A stretch of DNA of 64,000 nt from Pelagibacterium flavum (GCF_025854335.1 NZ_CP107716.1:2907001-2971000); one strand, 5' to 3'; positions 9,483 to 18,302 are shown, numbered from the stretch's first letter. Made by a program: numbers and translations. The notes: generated from the letters alone by a model not told the origin.

Positions 9483-9510
9483 CCGGGTCACTTCTCAGCA
9501 GAAATCAACA
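9483..9510. repeat. IS21 right terminal inverted repeat
   Basis: Ends CAGCAGAAATCAACA; reverse complement of the left repeat with a single C/T difference. The second inner motif lies at 9461-9476. Confidence 0.9.
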
Positions 9511-9589
9511 CCGGGACTTCATCGCCGGCTCCGAGTCTGGGTGCTGCTTCGGCGAGTTGAGACAGATACGCTATAGAACGGAGGTCGAA

Positions 9590-10666
9590 ATGCCCCAATT
9601 GCGCACCGGCCACTGGCTCAAGGGCGACTGGCACGTCCACTCCCGCCACAGCACCGACACGTCCCACAATCCGGTCGGGGCAATCATTGCCTTTGCCGAG
9701 GAGATCGGCTTCGACTATCTGGCGATCACCGATCATGACAACCACGTTCTGGGCGCCGTCGCCGATAATACCTGGGCCGATCCCGACCATCGGTCCGAGA
9801 CGGTTCAACTCTTATACGGCGCGGAGCTGACGGCTCCTCGCGGGCACATCAACATCCTTTCAGCGACCCCGTACGATCACCAGCGGGTCTTTGATGCACG
9901 CGACGCGCGAGACTGGGATCTTCTGGCGGTCAAGCGCGAACCGGGAGTGCATTTTTCAGCCAATCACCCCACCACCAAGAACCATTACGGCTATTCCTTC
10001 GATCTCGCGGACTCGATCGAGATCTGGAACAAAAGCACCTGGGAGAAAAACATTCCCGCGCAACGCATCTGGGACGACATGCTGCTCTCGGGCCGCATGC
10101 TGGGCGCACGAGGCGGCAGCGACGCCCATCATGGCCTGCCTCCCGAACTCGACTTCACGCGCCCGCAAACGCTTGAAGCCACTGCCAATTATGTCGGCAC
10201 TCCAACCACCTGGCTGTTTGCATCGGAGCGTTCGCCCGCGGCCATCCTTGAAGCATTGGAGCGGTGCCGTGCATCAGTGAGCGCCAACCCCAACAACCCG
10301 CGTGTCGAACTCTGGGCCGACACCGATGGCGACGGAATGATGGACATGATGATGGGGGACAACGTCCAGCCAACCGGCCAGCCGATCCAGTTCGAGGTTC
10401 GCCTTATCGGGGGGGCCGTTCCGCGCGCGCCCTACAAGGTCAATATCATCAAGAACCGTTCAGACTTCGCATGCCTGCCCATCGACCGCGACACCCAGGT
10501 TCTGCGGTTCATCGATACGCCCCTGGCGGGAGAGCGGACCTATTATCGGGTCGAGATCGAAGGCCCGCAATCACCGTTCCCGCAAGTGCCCAATTGCACG
10601 ACACAGAGCGGAGCCATGGTGGCGATTTCCAACCCCCTCTATTTCAACTACAACCCTGATTTCTAG
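9590..10666 (+). CDS. PHP-domain metal-dependent phosphoesterase/hydrolase, CehA/McbA type
   Basis: A 358-residue protein with a polymerase-and-histidinol-phosphatase fold. Metal-binding motifs are WHVHSRHSTD near the N-terminus, YLAITDHDNH, the glutamate of LLYGAELTA, FSANHPTT and finally GGSDAHHG. This order is typical of CehA-like enzymes that cleave phosphate, ester or carbamate bonds. The C-terminal third (ELWADTDGDGMMDMMMGDN onward) is beta-rich, with an Asp-rich EF-like stretch. There is no signal peptide. The ATG at 9590 has GGAGG five bases upstream. It stands alone between the IS element and the convergent copper genes. The substrate is unknown. Confidence 0.82.
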   Translation: MPQLRTGHWLKGDWHVHSRHSTDTSHNPVGAIIAFAEEIGFDYLAITDHDNHVLGAVADNTWADPDHRSETVQLLYGAELTAPRGHINILSATPYDHQRVFDARDARDWDLLAVKREPGVHFSANHPTTKNHYGYSFDLADSIEIWNKSTWEKNIPAQRIWDDMLLSGRMLGARGGSDAHHGLPPELDFTRPQTLEATANYVGTPTTWLFASERSPAAILEALERCRASVSANPNNPRVELWADTDGDGMMDMMMGDNVQPTGQPIQFEVRLIGGAVPRAPYKVNIIKNRSDFACLPIDRDTQVLRFIDTPLAGERTYYRVEIEGPQSPFPQVPNCTTQSGAMVAISNPLYFNYNPDF

Positions 10667-10689
10667 TGCATTGGCGGCAACGCACGCCA

Positions 10690-11091
10690 TCAGACAGGCA
10701 CCTCGCCATCCGCGAGCTGAGTGAGGATGGGGCAGTTGGGGCGGTCGTCGCCCGAACAGCAATGGGCGAGATGCTTGAGGGTATCGGCCATTTCCTGAAG
10801 CTCGACGATCTTGCGTTCGAGCTCGGCGATATGGTTGGTGGCGATGGCTTTGACGTCGGCGCTGGCACGGGACTTGTCCTGCCACAGGCCCAAAAGCACC
10901 GCGGTTTCGTCCATGGAAAAGCCCAGCGTGCGGGCGCGCTTGATGAAGCGCAGCGTATGGACGTCGTCGGTACCATAGACGCGGTAATTGCTGTCGGTTC
11001 GGTCGGCAGGAGTGATGAGGCCTATGGATTCATAGTAGCGGATCATCTTGGCCGTTACGCCCGACGCTCTTGCAGCTTGCCCGATATTCAT
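10690..11091 (-). CDS. cueR: Copper-responsive MerR-family regulator CueR
   Basis: A 133-residue MerR-family protein. The N-terminal helix-turn-helix is [20 protein letters not shown], followed by ESIGLI and the dimerisation helix. The C-terminal metal loop [14 protein letters not shown] carries the two cysteines spaced as in CueR (the Cu(I)/Ag(I) ligands) and lacks the extra cysteine pattern of MerR or ZntR. Its start overlaps the stop of copA by 4 bp, so it is the second gene of a copA-cueR operon and can activate its own transcription through the copA promoter. Length is normal for CueR. Confidence 0.92.
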   Translation of the reverse strand: MNIGQAARASGVTAKMIRYYESIGLITPADRTDSNYRVYGTDDVHTLRFIKRARTLGFSMDETAVLLGLWQDKSRASADVKAIATNHIAELERKIVELQEMADTLKHLAHCCSGDDRPNCPILTQLADGEVPV

Positions 11092-13583
11092 GCGGTTGTG
11101 CTCCTGTCATCCCTGGTGAGCGGTGGACTATACCCCCGCAGACGCAGAGCGTTGGTGACGACGCAAACGCTCGACAGCGCCATGGCGCCCGCCGCCAGCA
11201 TGGGCGAGAGCAGAATGTCGAAGGCCGGAAAAAGCACGCCGGCTGCGACCGGGATGAGCAGCGCGTTATAGCCAAACGCCCAGCCGAGGTTTTGGCGGAT
11301 ATTGGTCATGGTGGCGCGGGAAATGGCGATGGCTTGGACCGCGCCGCGCACATCGCCGCCAACCAGCACCACGCCGGAACTTTCGATGGCCACGTCGGTG
11401 CCCGTGCCTATAGCGATACCCACATCGGCAGCGGCCAGCGCGGGCGCATCGTTGATGCCATCGCCGACAAAGGCGAGCTTTCTGCCCTCCGCCTTGAGCT
11501 TTGCGATAGCGGCGACTTTGCCCTCGGGCAACACTTCTGCCACCACATGATCGATGCCGAGCTGGTCTGCGATGGCTCTGGCCGTATGCGTATTGTCGCC
11601 GGTTATCATTGCGACCTCGAGACCCAGTGCGTGCAGATGGGCAATCGTTTCGGCGCTTGTGGGCTTGATGGGATCGGCCACCGCGACAATGGCGGCCAGC
11701 GTTCCATCGATAGCGGCGAAAAGCGGACTTTTGCCTTCACGGCCCAGTCTTTCGATGTCGGGTGTAAACGCGGCGATATCGATACCGAGACGCTCCATGT
11801 AGCGGTCTGCACCAACCTCGACCGTGCGACCCGAAACCTTGGCGACAACGCCGAAGCCCGGCACCGAGTCGAAATCTGCAATCTCCGGCAGGACCAAGTC
11901 GCGGTTGCGGGCTGCTGTAACGATAGCCTGGCCGATCGGATGTTCGGAGTCGGCCTCTACCGCTGCAATGAGCGAAAGCACCTCGCCATCCTCGAACCCG
12001 TCAGCAACGATCATATCGGTCAGTTCGGGGGCACCCTTGGTGAGTGTTCCTGTCTTGTCGAAGGCGATGATCCCCACCGAATGGAGAAGCTGGAGCGCTT
12101 CGCCCTTGCGGAACAGTACGCCCAGTTCGGCCGCCCTGCCGGTCCCAACCATGATCGATGTCGGGGTTGCCAGACCCATTGCACAAGGGCATGCGATGAT
12201 GAGCACAGCGACGGCATTGACCAAAGCGAAGGTATAGGCCGGGTCCGGTCCGAAAACGGCCCAGACGATAAAGGTCAACGCCGCGATGGCCATGACGGCT
12301 GGGACAAACCATGCGGTCACCTGATCGACCAGCGCCTGTATTGGCAGCTTGGAGCCCTGGGCCTGCTCGACCAGTCTTATGATCTGGGCGAGCATTGTGT
12401 CGCCCCCGATTTTGGTGACTTCGAACCGGAAGCTGCCGGTTGTGTTGATCGTGCCGCCGATGACGGTATCGCCCTCGGTCTTGGCCACGGGTACCGGCTC
12501 GCCTGAAATCATCGCCTCGTCGACAAAGGACGAGCCCTCGGTCACCGTCCCGTCCACCGGAATTTTTTCGCCAGGGCGGATGATGACGATATCGCCGACA
12601 ATGACGCCCTCGAGTGCGATTTCAGCAGGTTCGCCATTGCGCAGCACGCGGGCCGATTTTGCCTGCAGCCCGACCAGCCGCTTTATGGCATCGCTGGTGC
12701 GTCCCTTGGCGCGGGCCTCGAGCAGGCGGCCAACCAGAATGAGCGTAACGATGACTGCCGCCGCTTCGAAATAGATGTTGCGCGCCGCGCCAGGCAGCAA
12801 TTGCGGAGCGAAGGTGACGACGCTCGAGTAGAGATAAGCCGCCCCGGCACCGAGCGCCACGAGCGAATTCATGTCCGGGGCGCGCCGGAAAAGCGCGGGA
12901 ACGCCCTTGATAAAGAACCGGCGGCCGGGCCCGAACAGCACAGCGCTGGCCAGAAGAAAATAGGCCGGATAGAGCCATCCCATTGGCACCGTCTGCATCA
13001 GCCATTGATGGAAGGGCGCATAGAAATGGCTGCCCATTTCCAGAACGAACAGCGGCAGGGTGAGAAGTGCCGAAATGATGACGTCACGCTGCAACGCGCC
13101 GATTTCATCGGCCTTTGCCTGTTCGCGGGTCTGGGTGTGCTGATCGGACAGGCGATGGGGCGTATATCCGGCGTTCTTGATCGCTGCTTCGACGGCGGCA
13201 AGACCAGACTCGCCGCCCACGACATCGAACGTTGCCCTCTCGGTTGCCAGGTTGACCGAGGCGGAGACGACGCCCGGCGTTGCAGCCAGGGCGTCTTCGA
13301 CGCGCTTGACGCAGGAAGCGCATGTCATGCCCTCGATGCCGATTTCGAGTTTTTCAGCCGGCAGTTCGTATCCGGCGTCCTTGATGGCTGTGCGCAGGGC
13401 AGAGGCGTCGAAATCGGGACCTGGGCTGACGATCAGGGTTTCATTGGCAAAATTGGCATGCGCTTTGATGACGCCCGGCAGATTGGCGGCCGCCGCTTCC
13501 ACGCGCGTGACGCAGGATGCGCAGCTCATTCCCTCGACGGGAAAGATCAGTGTGGCCGATTGGTGTGAGACAGGGGCGTTCAT
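11088..13583 (-). CDS. copA: Copper-exporting P1B-type ATPase CopA
   Basis: An 831-residue heavy-metal ATPase. Two N-terminal HMA domains carry GMSCASC (C21, C24) and GMTCASC (C88, C91). Eight membrane helices are expected, with the CPC transport motif at 465-467 (IIACPCAMG), and the phosphorylation site D509 in DKTGT. GEPVPV (actuator) and TGDNTHTA plus [10 protein letters not shown] (nucleotide and hinge regions) are all present. It exports Cu(I) from the cytoplasm. It is first in the operon with cueR and is preceded by a MerR-type promoter at 13610-13640. The ribosome site before the ATG at 13583 is weak. Confidence 0.95.
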   Translation of the reverse strand: MNAPVSHQSATLIFPVEGMSCASCVTRVEAAAANLPGVIKAHANFANETLIVSPGPDFDASALRTAIKDAGYELPAEKLEIGIEGMTCASCVKRVEDALAATPGVVSASVNLATERATFDVVGGESGLAAVEAAIKNAGYTPHRLSDQHTQTREQAKADEIGALQRDVIISALLTLPLFVLEMGSHFYAPFHQWLMQTVPMGWLYPAYFLLASAVLFGPGRRFFIKGVPALFRRAPDMNSLVALGAGAAYLYSSVVTFAPQLLPGAARNIYFEAAAVIVTLILVGRLLEARAKGRTSDAIKRLVGLQAKSARVLRNGEPAEIALEGVIVGDIVIIRPGEKIPVDGTVTEGSSFVDEAMISGEPVPVAKTEGDTVIGGTINTTGSFRFEVTKIGGDTMLAQIIRLVEQAQGSKLPIQALVDQVTAWFVPAVMAIAALTFIVWAVFGPDPAYTFALVNAVAVLIIACPCAMGLATPTSIMVGTGRAAELGVLFRKGEALQLLHSVGIIAFDKTGTLTKGAPELTDMIVADGFEDGEVLSLIAAVEADSEHPIGQAIVTAARNRDLVLPEIADFDSVPGFGVVAKVSGRTVEVGADRYMERLGIDIAAFTPDIERLGREGKSPLFAAIDGTLAAIVAVADPIKPTSAETIAHLHALGLEVAMITGDNTHTARAIADQLGIDHVVAEVLPEGKVAAIAKLKAEGRKLAFVGDGINDAPALAAADVGIAIGTGTDVAIESSGVVLVGGDVRGAVQAIAISRATMTNIRQNLGWAFGYNALLIPVAAGVLFPAFDILLSPMLAAGAMALSSVCVVTNALRLRGYSPPLTRDDRSTTA

Positions 13584-13609
13584 GGCTTAATTCTTGACTG
13601 TGTGAAGCC

Positions 13610-13640
13610 ATGCTAAGGCTTCCCATCATGGTAAGGTCAA
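13610..13640 (-). promoter_or_regulatory. CueR-type copA promoter with 19-bp spacer
   Basis: On the minus strand: -35 TTGACC (13640-13635), a 19-bp spacer, then -10 TAGCAT (13615-13610). The overlong spacer carries a dyad (CTTACC ATGAT GGGAAG), as in promoters that MerR-family activators untwist. It lies 27 bp before copA. CueR binding is inferred from the layout. Confidence 0.8.
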
Positions 13641-13669
13641 GCATTGATATAGGATGGCGTGGGCCACAA

Positions 13670-14356
13670 CTACAGGGCGAAAATGGCGCTGGTGCTGCAA
13701 TTGCGCACGCGGTCTACGCGGGTGCCGTCCCAGTGGAAATCGAAATGGTCGCCCTGAACCGGGATTTCGATGAGGTCAGGCCAGAAGATACCGATACATT
13801 CGCCGCCCGGTGCGCGCACGCTGCGGTAAAGAACGCCATTGCTGCCCGAAGCGCGCAACGTTTTGCCTAGCTTTTGCGGCGGCCCGTAATCGTCGGGCAA
13901 GTGACACTCTGCGCATTCGCGCACATCGTGCAGGTCGAGATCGAGCGCATTGACCAGAACGCGGAATTGCGACGTCCAGCCCGGTGCTTCGGCAGTCGCC
14001 GCCATAGCTATACCGTGATGATGAGCCACTTCGCGGATGGCTACTTCCTCGCTGCTGCCGGCGCTGTAAACACCGTAGGTTCCGTCGGCAAACCGGCCCG
14101 GCCGGTCCGTGCTGACATGAACGAAAGGCGCCATCAACCAGCTTGCCCCCTGCCCGGCCACGCGGCGGTGCGGCGGGATGAGATCGAGGCGTCCCAGATG
14201 TTCCCAGACACGGGGGTTGGTTTTTGATTCCGCGGAGGCCAGCGCCTCCCAATCGGCGGGGTCGGCGATGTCTTCGAACAGGTCGATGGGCGGATAGATG
14301 GTGCGGATGATCCGAAACGCCCTGGCCCATTCAACCCGGGAAACCGGAACGCTCAC
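13670..14356 (-). CDS. RES-domain toxin (NAD+-degrading) of a RES/Xre toxin-antitoxin pair
   Basis: A 228-residue RES-family protein, named for conserved Arg, Glu and Ser residues. The core includes WARAFRIIRTIYPPIDLFED, GTYGVYSAGSSEEVAIREVAHH (with the candidate Glu) and LRASGSNGVLYRSVRAPGG (with the candidate Ser). Characterised RES toxins (for example MbcT and the Xre-RES pairs) deplete NAD+ by phosphorolysis or hydrolysis. The ATG overlaps the stop of the upstream antitoxin gene by 4 bp, the usual antitoxin-first order. The length agrees with full-length RES toxins. Confidence 0.85.
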   Translation of the reverse strand: MSVPVSRVEWARAFRIIRTIYPPIDLFEDIADPADWEALASAESKTNPRVWEHLGRLDLIPPHRRVAGQGASWLMAPFVHVSTDRPGRFADGTYGVYSAGSSEEVAIREVAHHHGIAMAATAEAPGWTSQFRVLVNALDLDLHDVRECAECHLPDDYGPPQKLGKTLRASGSNGVLYRSVRAPGGECIGIFWPDLIEIPVQGDHFDFHWDGTRVDRVRNCSTSAIFAL

Positions 14357-14763
14357 CAGCCACCCCGCTCGGCATCGAGATAACTGCGGATGCGGGCCAG
14401 AGCGAAAATGGAGCCTTCCGCCATGATATCGACGGGGGTGCGGCCCTCGAGCGCTGCGTTGGGCTTTTTGACCCAGGCATAGCCGCGCGCCGGATCAGCA
14501 AAGAGATAGCGCAAGCCCTTATGGATACCCATGAGCAACGAGAGGCGGGTTGCCAGATCGCGGTCGATGCGCCCGACCTCCCCTGCTTTCCAGCGCGCAT
14601 AGGTCCGGGCGGCGAGACCGCCAAGGATTTCGCGCGCCTCGGCATCGGACAGGTCCCAGCGGGCAAACAGGTTCACAACCGTACGCGCCATCGCGGCGGC
14701 TTCGGTCGCCGTGATCTGGGGACGCTCTGGAGCGGCGTTGGCTCTGGGCAGTTCGTGCAACAT
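14353..14763 (-). CDS. Xre/MbcA/ParS-type antitoxin
   Basis: A 136-residue antitoxin. The middle region (LSDAEAREILGGLAARTYARW) is the Xre-like helical segment, and the C-terminal half (RLSLLMGIHKGLRYLFADPARGYAW ending in a toxin-binding tail) matches the MbcA/ParS/Xre antitoxin domain (DUF2384). I place the start at 14763, with AGAGG eight bases upstream; a longer open frame extends through the promoter and is not used. It forms a two-gene operon with the RES toxin. Operator-like repeats overlapping its own promoter fit autoregulation. Confidence 0.85.
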   Translation of the reverse strand: MLHELPRANAAPERPQITATEAAAMARTVVNLFARWDLSDAEAREILGGLAARTYARWKAGEVGRIDRDLATRLSLLMGIHKGLRYLFADPARGYAWVKKPNAALEGRTPVDIMAEGSIFALARIRSYLDAERGGW

Positions 14764-14774
14764 GCTTTTACCTC

Positions 14775-14810
14775 TTGGCATAAAATAGGCACAATGATGC
14801 CATTTGGCAA
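14775..14810 (-). promoter_or_regulatory. Promoter with overlapping inverted repeat for the RES/Xre operon
   Basis: On the minus strand: -35 TTGCCA (14810-14805), 17-bp spacer, -10 TATTTT (14787-14782). An inverted repeat, ATGGCAT (14803-14797) with ATGCCAA (14781-14775), overlaps the promoter, as expected for a site where the antitoxin represses its own operon. Repressor binding is inference. Confidence 0.6.
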
Positions 14811-14850
14811 GAGCGGGGATAAAAATGTCCTTTGTCACCCTCGGGGGCGG

Positions 14851-15432
14851 CTAGAGCAGCAGTTCGGAGGTGACTTCGAGGGCCATGTCGTCCCGCACGG
14901 CAATATCGCCTTTGGGACGGTGTGCGGCGAGGGTGCGATCGCGCTCGTGAATCAGCGTACGGATTTCGTCATCGTAAGCAGCCAGAACCGCCGTCAGCCA
15001 GCGATTGACCAGATAGGAGGGGCGCGGCATGTGGACGTCGAATTTTTCCAACAATGCAATGGTGGGCTCGGCGTCGAGCCAGTCGTCGCCCACTACCCAT
15101 TGGTTGACCGTAAACAGCCGCTTGAGCTTGCCGAAGGGATCAACGCCAATGGCGATCAGGTGGTGGATCGGGCCGCTGGCGCCCTGGGGCCGGACGAAAC
15201 AGTGAAAGTGGCCGTGCTCGATGGTTCCGTCGGGCTCGTCGGCAGGGTGCGAGTGATAGAACCACTGAGCGCCGGTTTGCGGATCGAAGACATCGTCCTT
15301 GGGGTAATGTGTCCAGACCGAAATGTCGGGCGCGTCGCGCAGGGTTTCGGTCAGAACGGTGAGCCCGCCTTTGGCAAGCACGCTCTCGCAGAAAGCAATT
15401 TCGTGCAGAGCCTGGTGGCGGGCATCACTCAT
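14851..15432 (-). CDS. Conserved protein with His-rich motif (DUF6969-like), sulfur-transport operon
   Basis: A 193-residue, probably cytoplasmic protein. It contains a histidine cluster, FYHSHPADEPD...IEHGHFHCFV (about residues 50-73), followed by IHHLIAIGVDPFGKLKRLFTVNQWVVGDDW and a helical C-terminus. The His cluster could bind a metal. I recall similar proteins as DUF6969, but the assignment is uncertain. The start at 15432 overlaps the stop of the Cys-repeat gene by one base (TGATG), so it is the last gene of the operon with the YeeE/YedE transporter. A longer in-frame extension lies inside the neighbour and is low-complexity. Confidence 0.65.
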   Translation of the reverse strand: MSDARHQALHEIAFCESVLAKGGLTVLTETLRDAPDISVWTHYPKDDVFDPQTGAQWFYHSHPADEPDGTIEHGHFHCFVRPQGASGPIHHLIAIGVDPFGKLKRLFTVNQWVVGDDWLDAEPTIALLEKFDVHMPRPSYLVNRWLTAVLAAYDDEIRTLIHERDRTLAAHRPKGDIAVRDDMALEVTSELLL

Positions 15433-15875
15433 CAGTTCACCACGAGATCGGGCGCTTCGACCGCCCCTTCGGGCATGGCCGCCGGAGCCGGTGGCGGCGG
15501 GGCCAGTTCGGGCTCGGCCTCCTCGGGCTCCGGCATGGGCGCGGGCGGAGGCGGCGGAGCGGCAAGCTGGCTCGCGGGCTCTTCTGGCATTGGTGCGGGA
15601 GGCGGTGGGGCCGAGGCCATCGGCGCTCCAGCCGCGCACGGGGCGGCGGCCACAGGAGCCCCCGCAGCGCAAGGGGCCGCAGCGACCGGCGCACCTGCCG
15701 CGCAGGGGGCGCCTGCCGCGCAAGGCGCAACGGCGGGGCTTGCGGTGCCCGCTTCGCTCTGCGCGACGGGATTTGAGGCACGGACAACCGGGTTGGAGAT
15801 GTGGTCGGCGGCAATCGCCACGGTGCCGAGGGCCAGCGCGGCACCAAACAGAATTGTGTTACGTCCGGTGGTCAT
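15432..15875 (-). CDS. Ala/Pro-rich secreted or membrane-anchored protein with Cys-containing repeats
   Basis: A 147-residue protein of unusual composition. An N-terminal hydrophobic segment (TILFGAALALGTVAIAA) may be a signal or anchor. Residues 49-90 are built from APVAAAPCAAG units with one cysteine each (C52, C58, C69, C80; the last three spaced by 11). Residues 90-135 repeat PPPPAPMPE-like blocks, and the end is acidic. It overlaps yeeE by 4 bp and the downstream gene by 1 bp, so it is co-translated with a sulfur transporter. A periplasmic thiol carrier or scaffold is possible but purely inferred. I do not recognise a named family. Confidence 0.65.
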   Translation of the reverse strand: MTTGRNTILFGAALALGTVAIAADHISNPVVRASNPVAQSEAGTASPAVAPCAAGAPCAAGAPVAAAPCAAGAPVAAAPCAAGAPMASAPPPPAPMPEEPASQLAAPPPPPAPMPEPEEAEPELAPPPPAPAAMPEGAVEAPDLVVN

Positions 15876-17086
15876 TTCTTGGCAAATCCATCAAGTCCGA
15901 ACAGTGGGCGGGCCCAGATGCCGATAAACGAACCGACAAAGGCGCAGACGAACCACAGCCAACCATGCAGGCTGCCCGAGGCGATTCCCGAAAACAGCGC
16001 GCCGATATTGCAGCCGAACGAAAGCCGGGCGCCATAACCCATCAGGATACCGCCCACGGCGGCGGCGATCAGCGAGCCGAGCGGCAATTTCGCCTTGGGC
16101 GCGAATTTTCCGGCCAGAGCGGCGGCAAGGCCGGCGCCCAGGATGATACCGAAATCCATGACCGAAGTGTTGTCGGTCAAAACCGAGGAATTGAGCGCCT
16201 GCGCCTGAGCGGGCCATGTCCAGAATTCCCAGGTGGCCACGGGAATGCCCACGGCGTCGGCAATTTTGGCGCCCCAGAGCCCGAAGCCATAGGTGATGGA
16301 CCACGGGTGGCCGGCAACGAGCAGCGTCGCGATATTGAGGATGGCCAGCACCAACCCCGCCCCGACCAACGGCCAGGGACCATAGAGCAGCCAGGACCAG
16401 CCAGGGCGCTTGGGAGCGGGCTCGGGTTCAAGATTGCCATGCGCGCGCTTTTCGATGACTGCCGTGACGATGGCAACGAGCGAGAGGGCGATAATGGTCA
16501 GCCCGATCGCGGCGGGCAGCCCGAACTGGACCCGCGCATCGATAACGCCAAGCGAGGGCGCTTCGAGCCAGAATGGCAGATGTGCAGTGCCCAGCACTGC
16601 GCCGACAATGAAGAAGGCCAGCGTAACCAGCATGCGCGCTGACCCGCCGCCCACGGTAAACAGTGTACCCGAACCACAGCCGCCGCCCAGTTGCATGCCC
16701 AGGCCGAACATCGTCGCGCCGACGATGACCGACACGCCGACCGGTGCCAGCGCGCCAACCAGCGGCTGTCCACCAAGATTGCCGGCCGCAATCAGCGGCA
16801 TCATGGCAATGGCGGTAACCCCGATCATCAGCATCTGGGCGCGCATGCCGCGGCCGCGCTTTTCCACCACCATGCGGCGCCAGCCGCCTGTAAAGCCGAA
16901 GGCGCCGTGATAGAGGGCCGCACCAAGTCCACCGCCGATGGCGAACAGAGAGGCCTGACGCAGATCGACGAGGTACCAGATGGCGATGAAACCGAGGATC
17001 AGTCCCAACCCGGTCACCAGCGTGGGACCGCGATCAGAGATCGCAGCGGGCAGATAGGACGGGCGATCGAGAGCGACGTCAGACAT
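15872..17086 (-). CDS. YeeE/YedE-family thiosulfate/sulfur-compound transporter
   Basis: A 404-residue inner-membrane protein with many helices (two tandem YeeE/YedE halves). The family's cysteine signatures are both present: MQLGGGCGSGTLFTVGGG (first half) and RLSFGCNIGALFSGI (second half). In TsuA these conserved cysteines guide thiosulfate through the channel. A neighbouring periplasmic rhodanese (17176-18078) supports a role in uptake of sulfane sulfur or thiosulfate. It overlaps the Cys-repeat gene by 4 bp. The ribosome site is weak, and a 10-bp hairpin lies between it and the rhodanese gene. Confidence 0.88.
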   Translation of the reverse strand: MSDVALDRPSYLPAAISDRGPTLVTGLGLILGFIAIWYLVDLRQASLFAIGGGLGAALYHGAFGFTGGWRRMVVEKRGRGMRAQMLMIGVTAIAMMPLIAAGNLGGQPLVGALAPVGVSVIVGATMFGLGMQLGGGCGSGTLFTVGGGSARMLVTLAFFIVGAVLGTAHLPFWLEAPSLGVIDARVQFGLPAAIGLTIIALSLVAIVTAVIEKRAHGNLEPEPAPKRPGWSWLLYGPWPLVGAGLVLAILNIATLLVAGHPWSITYGFGLWGAKIADAVGIPVATWEFWTWPAQAQALNSSVLTDNTSVMDFGIILGAGLAAALAGKFAPKAKLPLGSLIAAAVGGILMGYGARLSFGCNIGALFSGIASGSLHGWLWFVCAFVGSFIGIWARPLFGLDGFAKK

Positions 17087-17123
17087 GTCGGTCTTTCAAA
17101 ATTTAGGCGTTTTCAAGCGAAAC

Positions 17124-17148
17124 AGATGCCCCGAGCGCCGGGACATCT
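17124..17148 (-). terminator. Hairpin between rhodanese and YeeE genes (attenuator or partial terminator)
   Basis: On the minus strand AGATGTCCCG, loop GCGCT, CGGGGCATCT: a 10-bp stem with one G-U pair, followed by GTTTCG. Without a clear T run it may only reduce read-through or stabilise the rhodanese mRNA. Confidence 0.45.
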
Positions 17149-17175
17149 GCAAGGGCCGGACTGGAGGTCGACCGA

Positions 17176-18078
17176 TTATTCTACCGGGCGCGAGGGATCG
17201 GCGGTCCATTCGGCCATCGAGCCGTCATACATTGATGCGTTTTCGTTGCCGAGGATCTCATGCAACCCGAACCAGGCGACCGAAGCCCAATGGCCAGTGT
17301 TGCAGAAGACGATGCTGTCTTCATCCGAAGTCACATTCACCGCTTCGAGGAGCGCAGCCACGGTATCGGGCTGGGCAAAGCGGGCATATTCCGAACTGTA
17401 GAATTCAGAATGCGGAATGTTCACGGAGCCAGGGATCGTGCCGGCCGTCGCAACGACGGGGCTCTTGGACTGGCCCAAATGCTGTTCCACAGGACGGCCA
17501 TCGACCAGAACCGTGCCGTTTTCGAGCGCTTCAAGAACGTCATCGGTGGTGGCAATCAGTTCGGGACGCACTTCAGCGGTGAATTCAGCCGCTTGGGGCG
17601 CTGCGAGTTCGGCCACGCGTTCGCCGCCGGCCGCATCGAACTGGCGCCAGCCGCCATCAAGGATCGAAACCTCGTCATGGCCGAGATATTTGAACGTCCA
17701 ATAGACCCGGGTGGCACCACCGATTTCCGAAGAATCGGTGCCCCAGGGCAGGATCACCACGTGATCGTCATTGTCGATCCCGAGCGAACCGATCAGTTCG
17801 GCCACCTGTTCGACGGGCGGAATCTGGCCCGGCACGCCCTGCACCTCGGTGCGCCAACCGGCCGATCCGTAAGGAGCGACGACGGAATTGGCGACGTAGG
17901 GCAATTCGCCCAGATCGGTGCTTTCGATATTGTCGCGAATGTCGAGGATGACCACATTGTCAGCCCCTGCATTCTCGATCAGCCAGTTGGCGTCGACCAA
18001 TGGCGTGATTTCGGATTGAGCGAGGGCCGGCACGGTCAGTGCAGCAGAAATGGCCAGTGCCGTTGCGGTCAGGCGCAT
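17176..18078 (-). CDS. Periplasmic thiosulfate sulfurtransferase (two-domain rhodanese)
   Basis: A 300-residue exported rhodanese. The signal peptide ends at PALAQ (about residue 21). There are two rhodanese domains: an inactive N-terminal one (VVILDIRDNI ... ILPWGTD) and a catalytic C-terminal one with VLVDGRP, IPGSVNIPHSEF and the loop FCNTGHWASVAW, whose cysteine would carry the persulfide. The loop differs from the common CRxGxR/T, so the sulfur donor may not be classic thiosulfate. The ATG has GGGAG upstream. First gene of the minus-strand sulfur cluster ahead of yeeE. Confidence 0.88.
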   Translation of the reverse strand: MRLTATALAISAALTVPALAQSEITPLVDANWLIENAGADNVVILDIRDNIESTDLGELPYVANSVVAPYGSAGWRTEVQGVPGQIPPVEQVAELIGSLGIDNDDHVVILPWGTDSSEIGGATRVYWTFKYLGHDEVSILDGGWRQFDAAGGERVAELAAPQAAEFTAEVRPELIATTDDVLEALENGTVLVDGRPVEQHLGQSKSPVVATAGTIPGSVNIPHSEFYSSEYARFAQPDTVAALLEAVNVTSDEDSIVFCNTGHWASVAWFGLHEILGNENASMYDGSMAEWTADPSRPVE

Positions 18079-18302
18079 TGTTTATCTCCCGGTTTCTGAA
18101 TTGTCCTATTATCGCTCAATGACGATGGAGGTGCGAGGGCTGGGCTGTCAAAATTTGTGTGAGGTGCAAAAAAGCCTGCCAGTAAACAGTTGACCATGAG
18201 CATAGGATTGCCCGGCGCGGCAAATCCTGATCGAACAGCCAGAGCTTGGCCAATCGGTTTGAGAGGGCTAGTAGAGGGGTATCCATCAGCGTCCGGCCCT
18301 CC

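Larger units (their letters stand above)
7014..9510 (+). mobile_element. Complete IS21-family insertion sequence, 2497 bp
   Basis: It is bounded by inverted repeats 7014-7041 and 9483-9510 (28 bp, one mismatch, outer end TGTTGATTTC). It carries istA and istB in the typical overlapping order. Each end has two copies of a transposase-site-like motif: GCTGAGAAGTGACCC (7025-7039) and CACTGAGAAGTGACCC (7058-7073) on the left; on the right GGGTCAATTCTCGGTG (9461-9476) and GGGTCACTTCTCAGC (9485-9499), inverted. Both genes look intact, so the element may be active. I find no target-site duplication: the left flank ends CTCCTGT and the right flank begins CCGGGAC. This suggests deletion or recombination after insertion. 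Confidence 0.93.

Noticed and set aside
11070..12506. Long plus-strand open frame across cueR/copA
   Set aside because: Shadow of copA, which carries all P1B ATPase motifs on the minus strand.
14764..14838. N-terminal extension of the Xre antitoxin
   Set aside because: It would place the promoter and operator-like repeats inside coding sequence; ATG 14763 has a good ribosome site.
15433..15723. N-terminal extension of the His-cluster protein
   Set aside because: Arg/Gly-rich shadow of the Ala/Pro repeat gene in another frame.
15600..15730. Tandem DNA repeat as a mobile or CRISPR-like array
   Set aside because: The period of about 33 bp is in frame and codes the APVAAAPCAAG protein repeats; it is a coding repeat.
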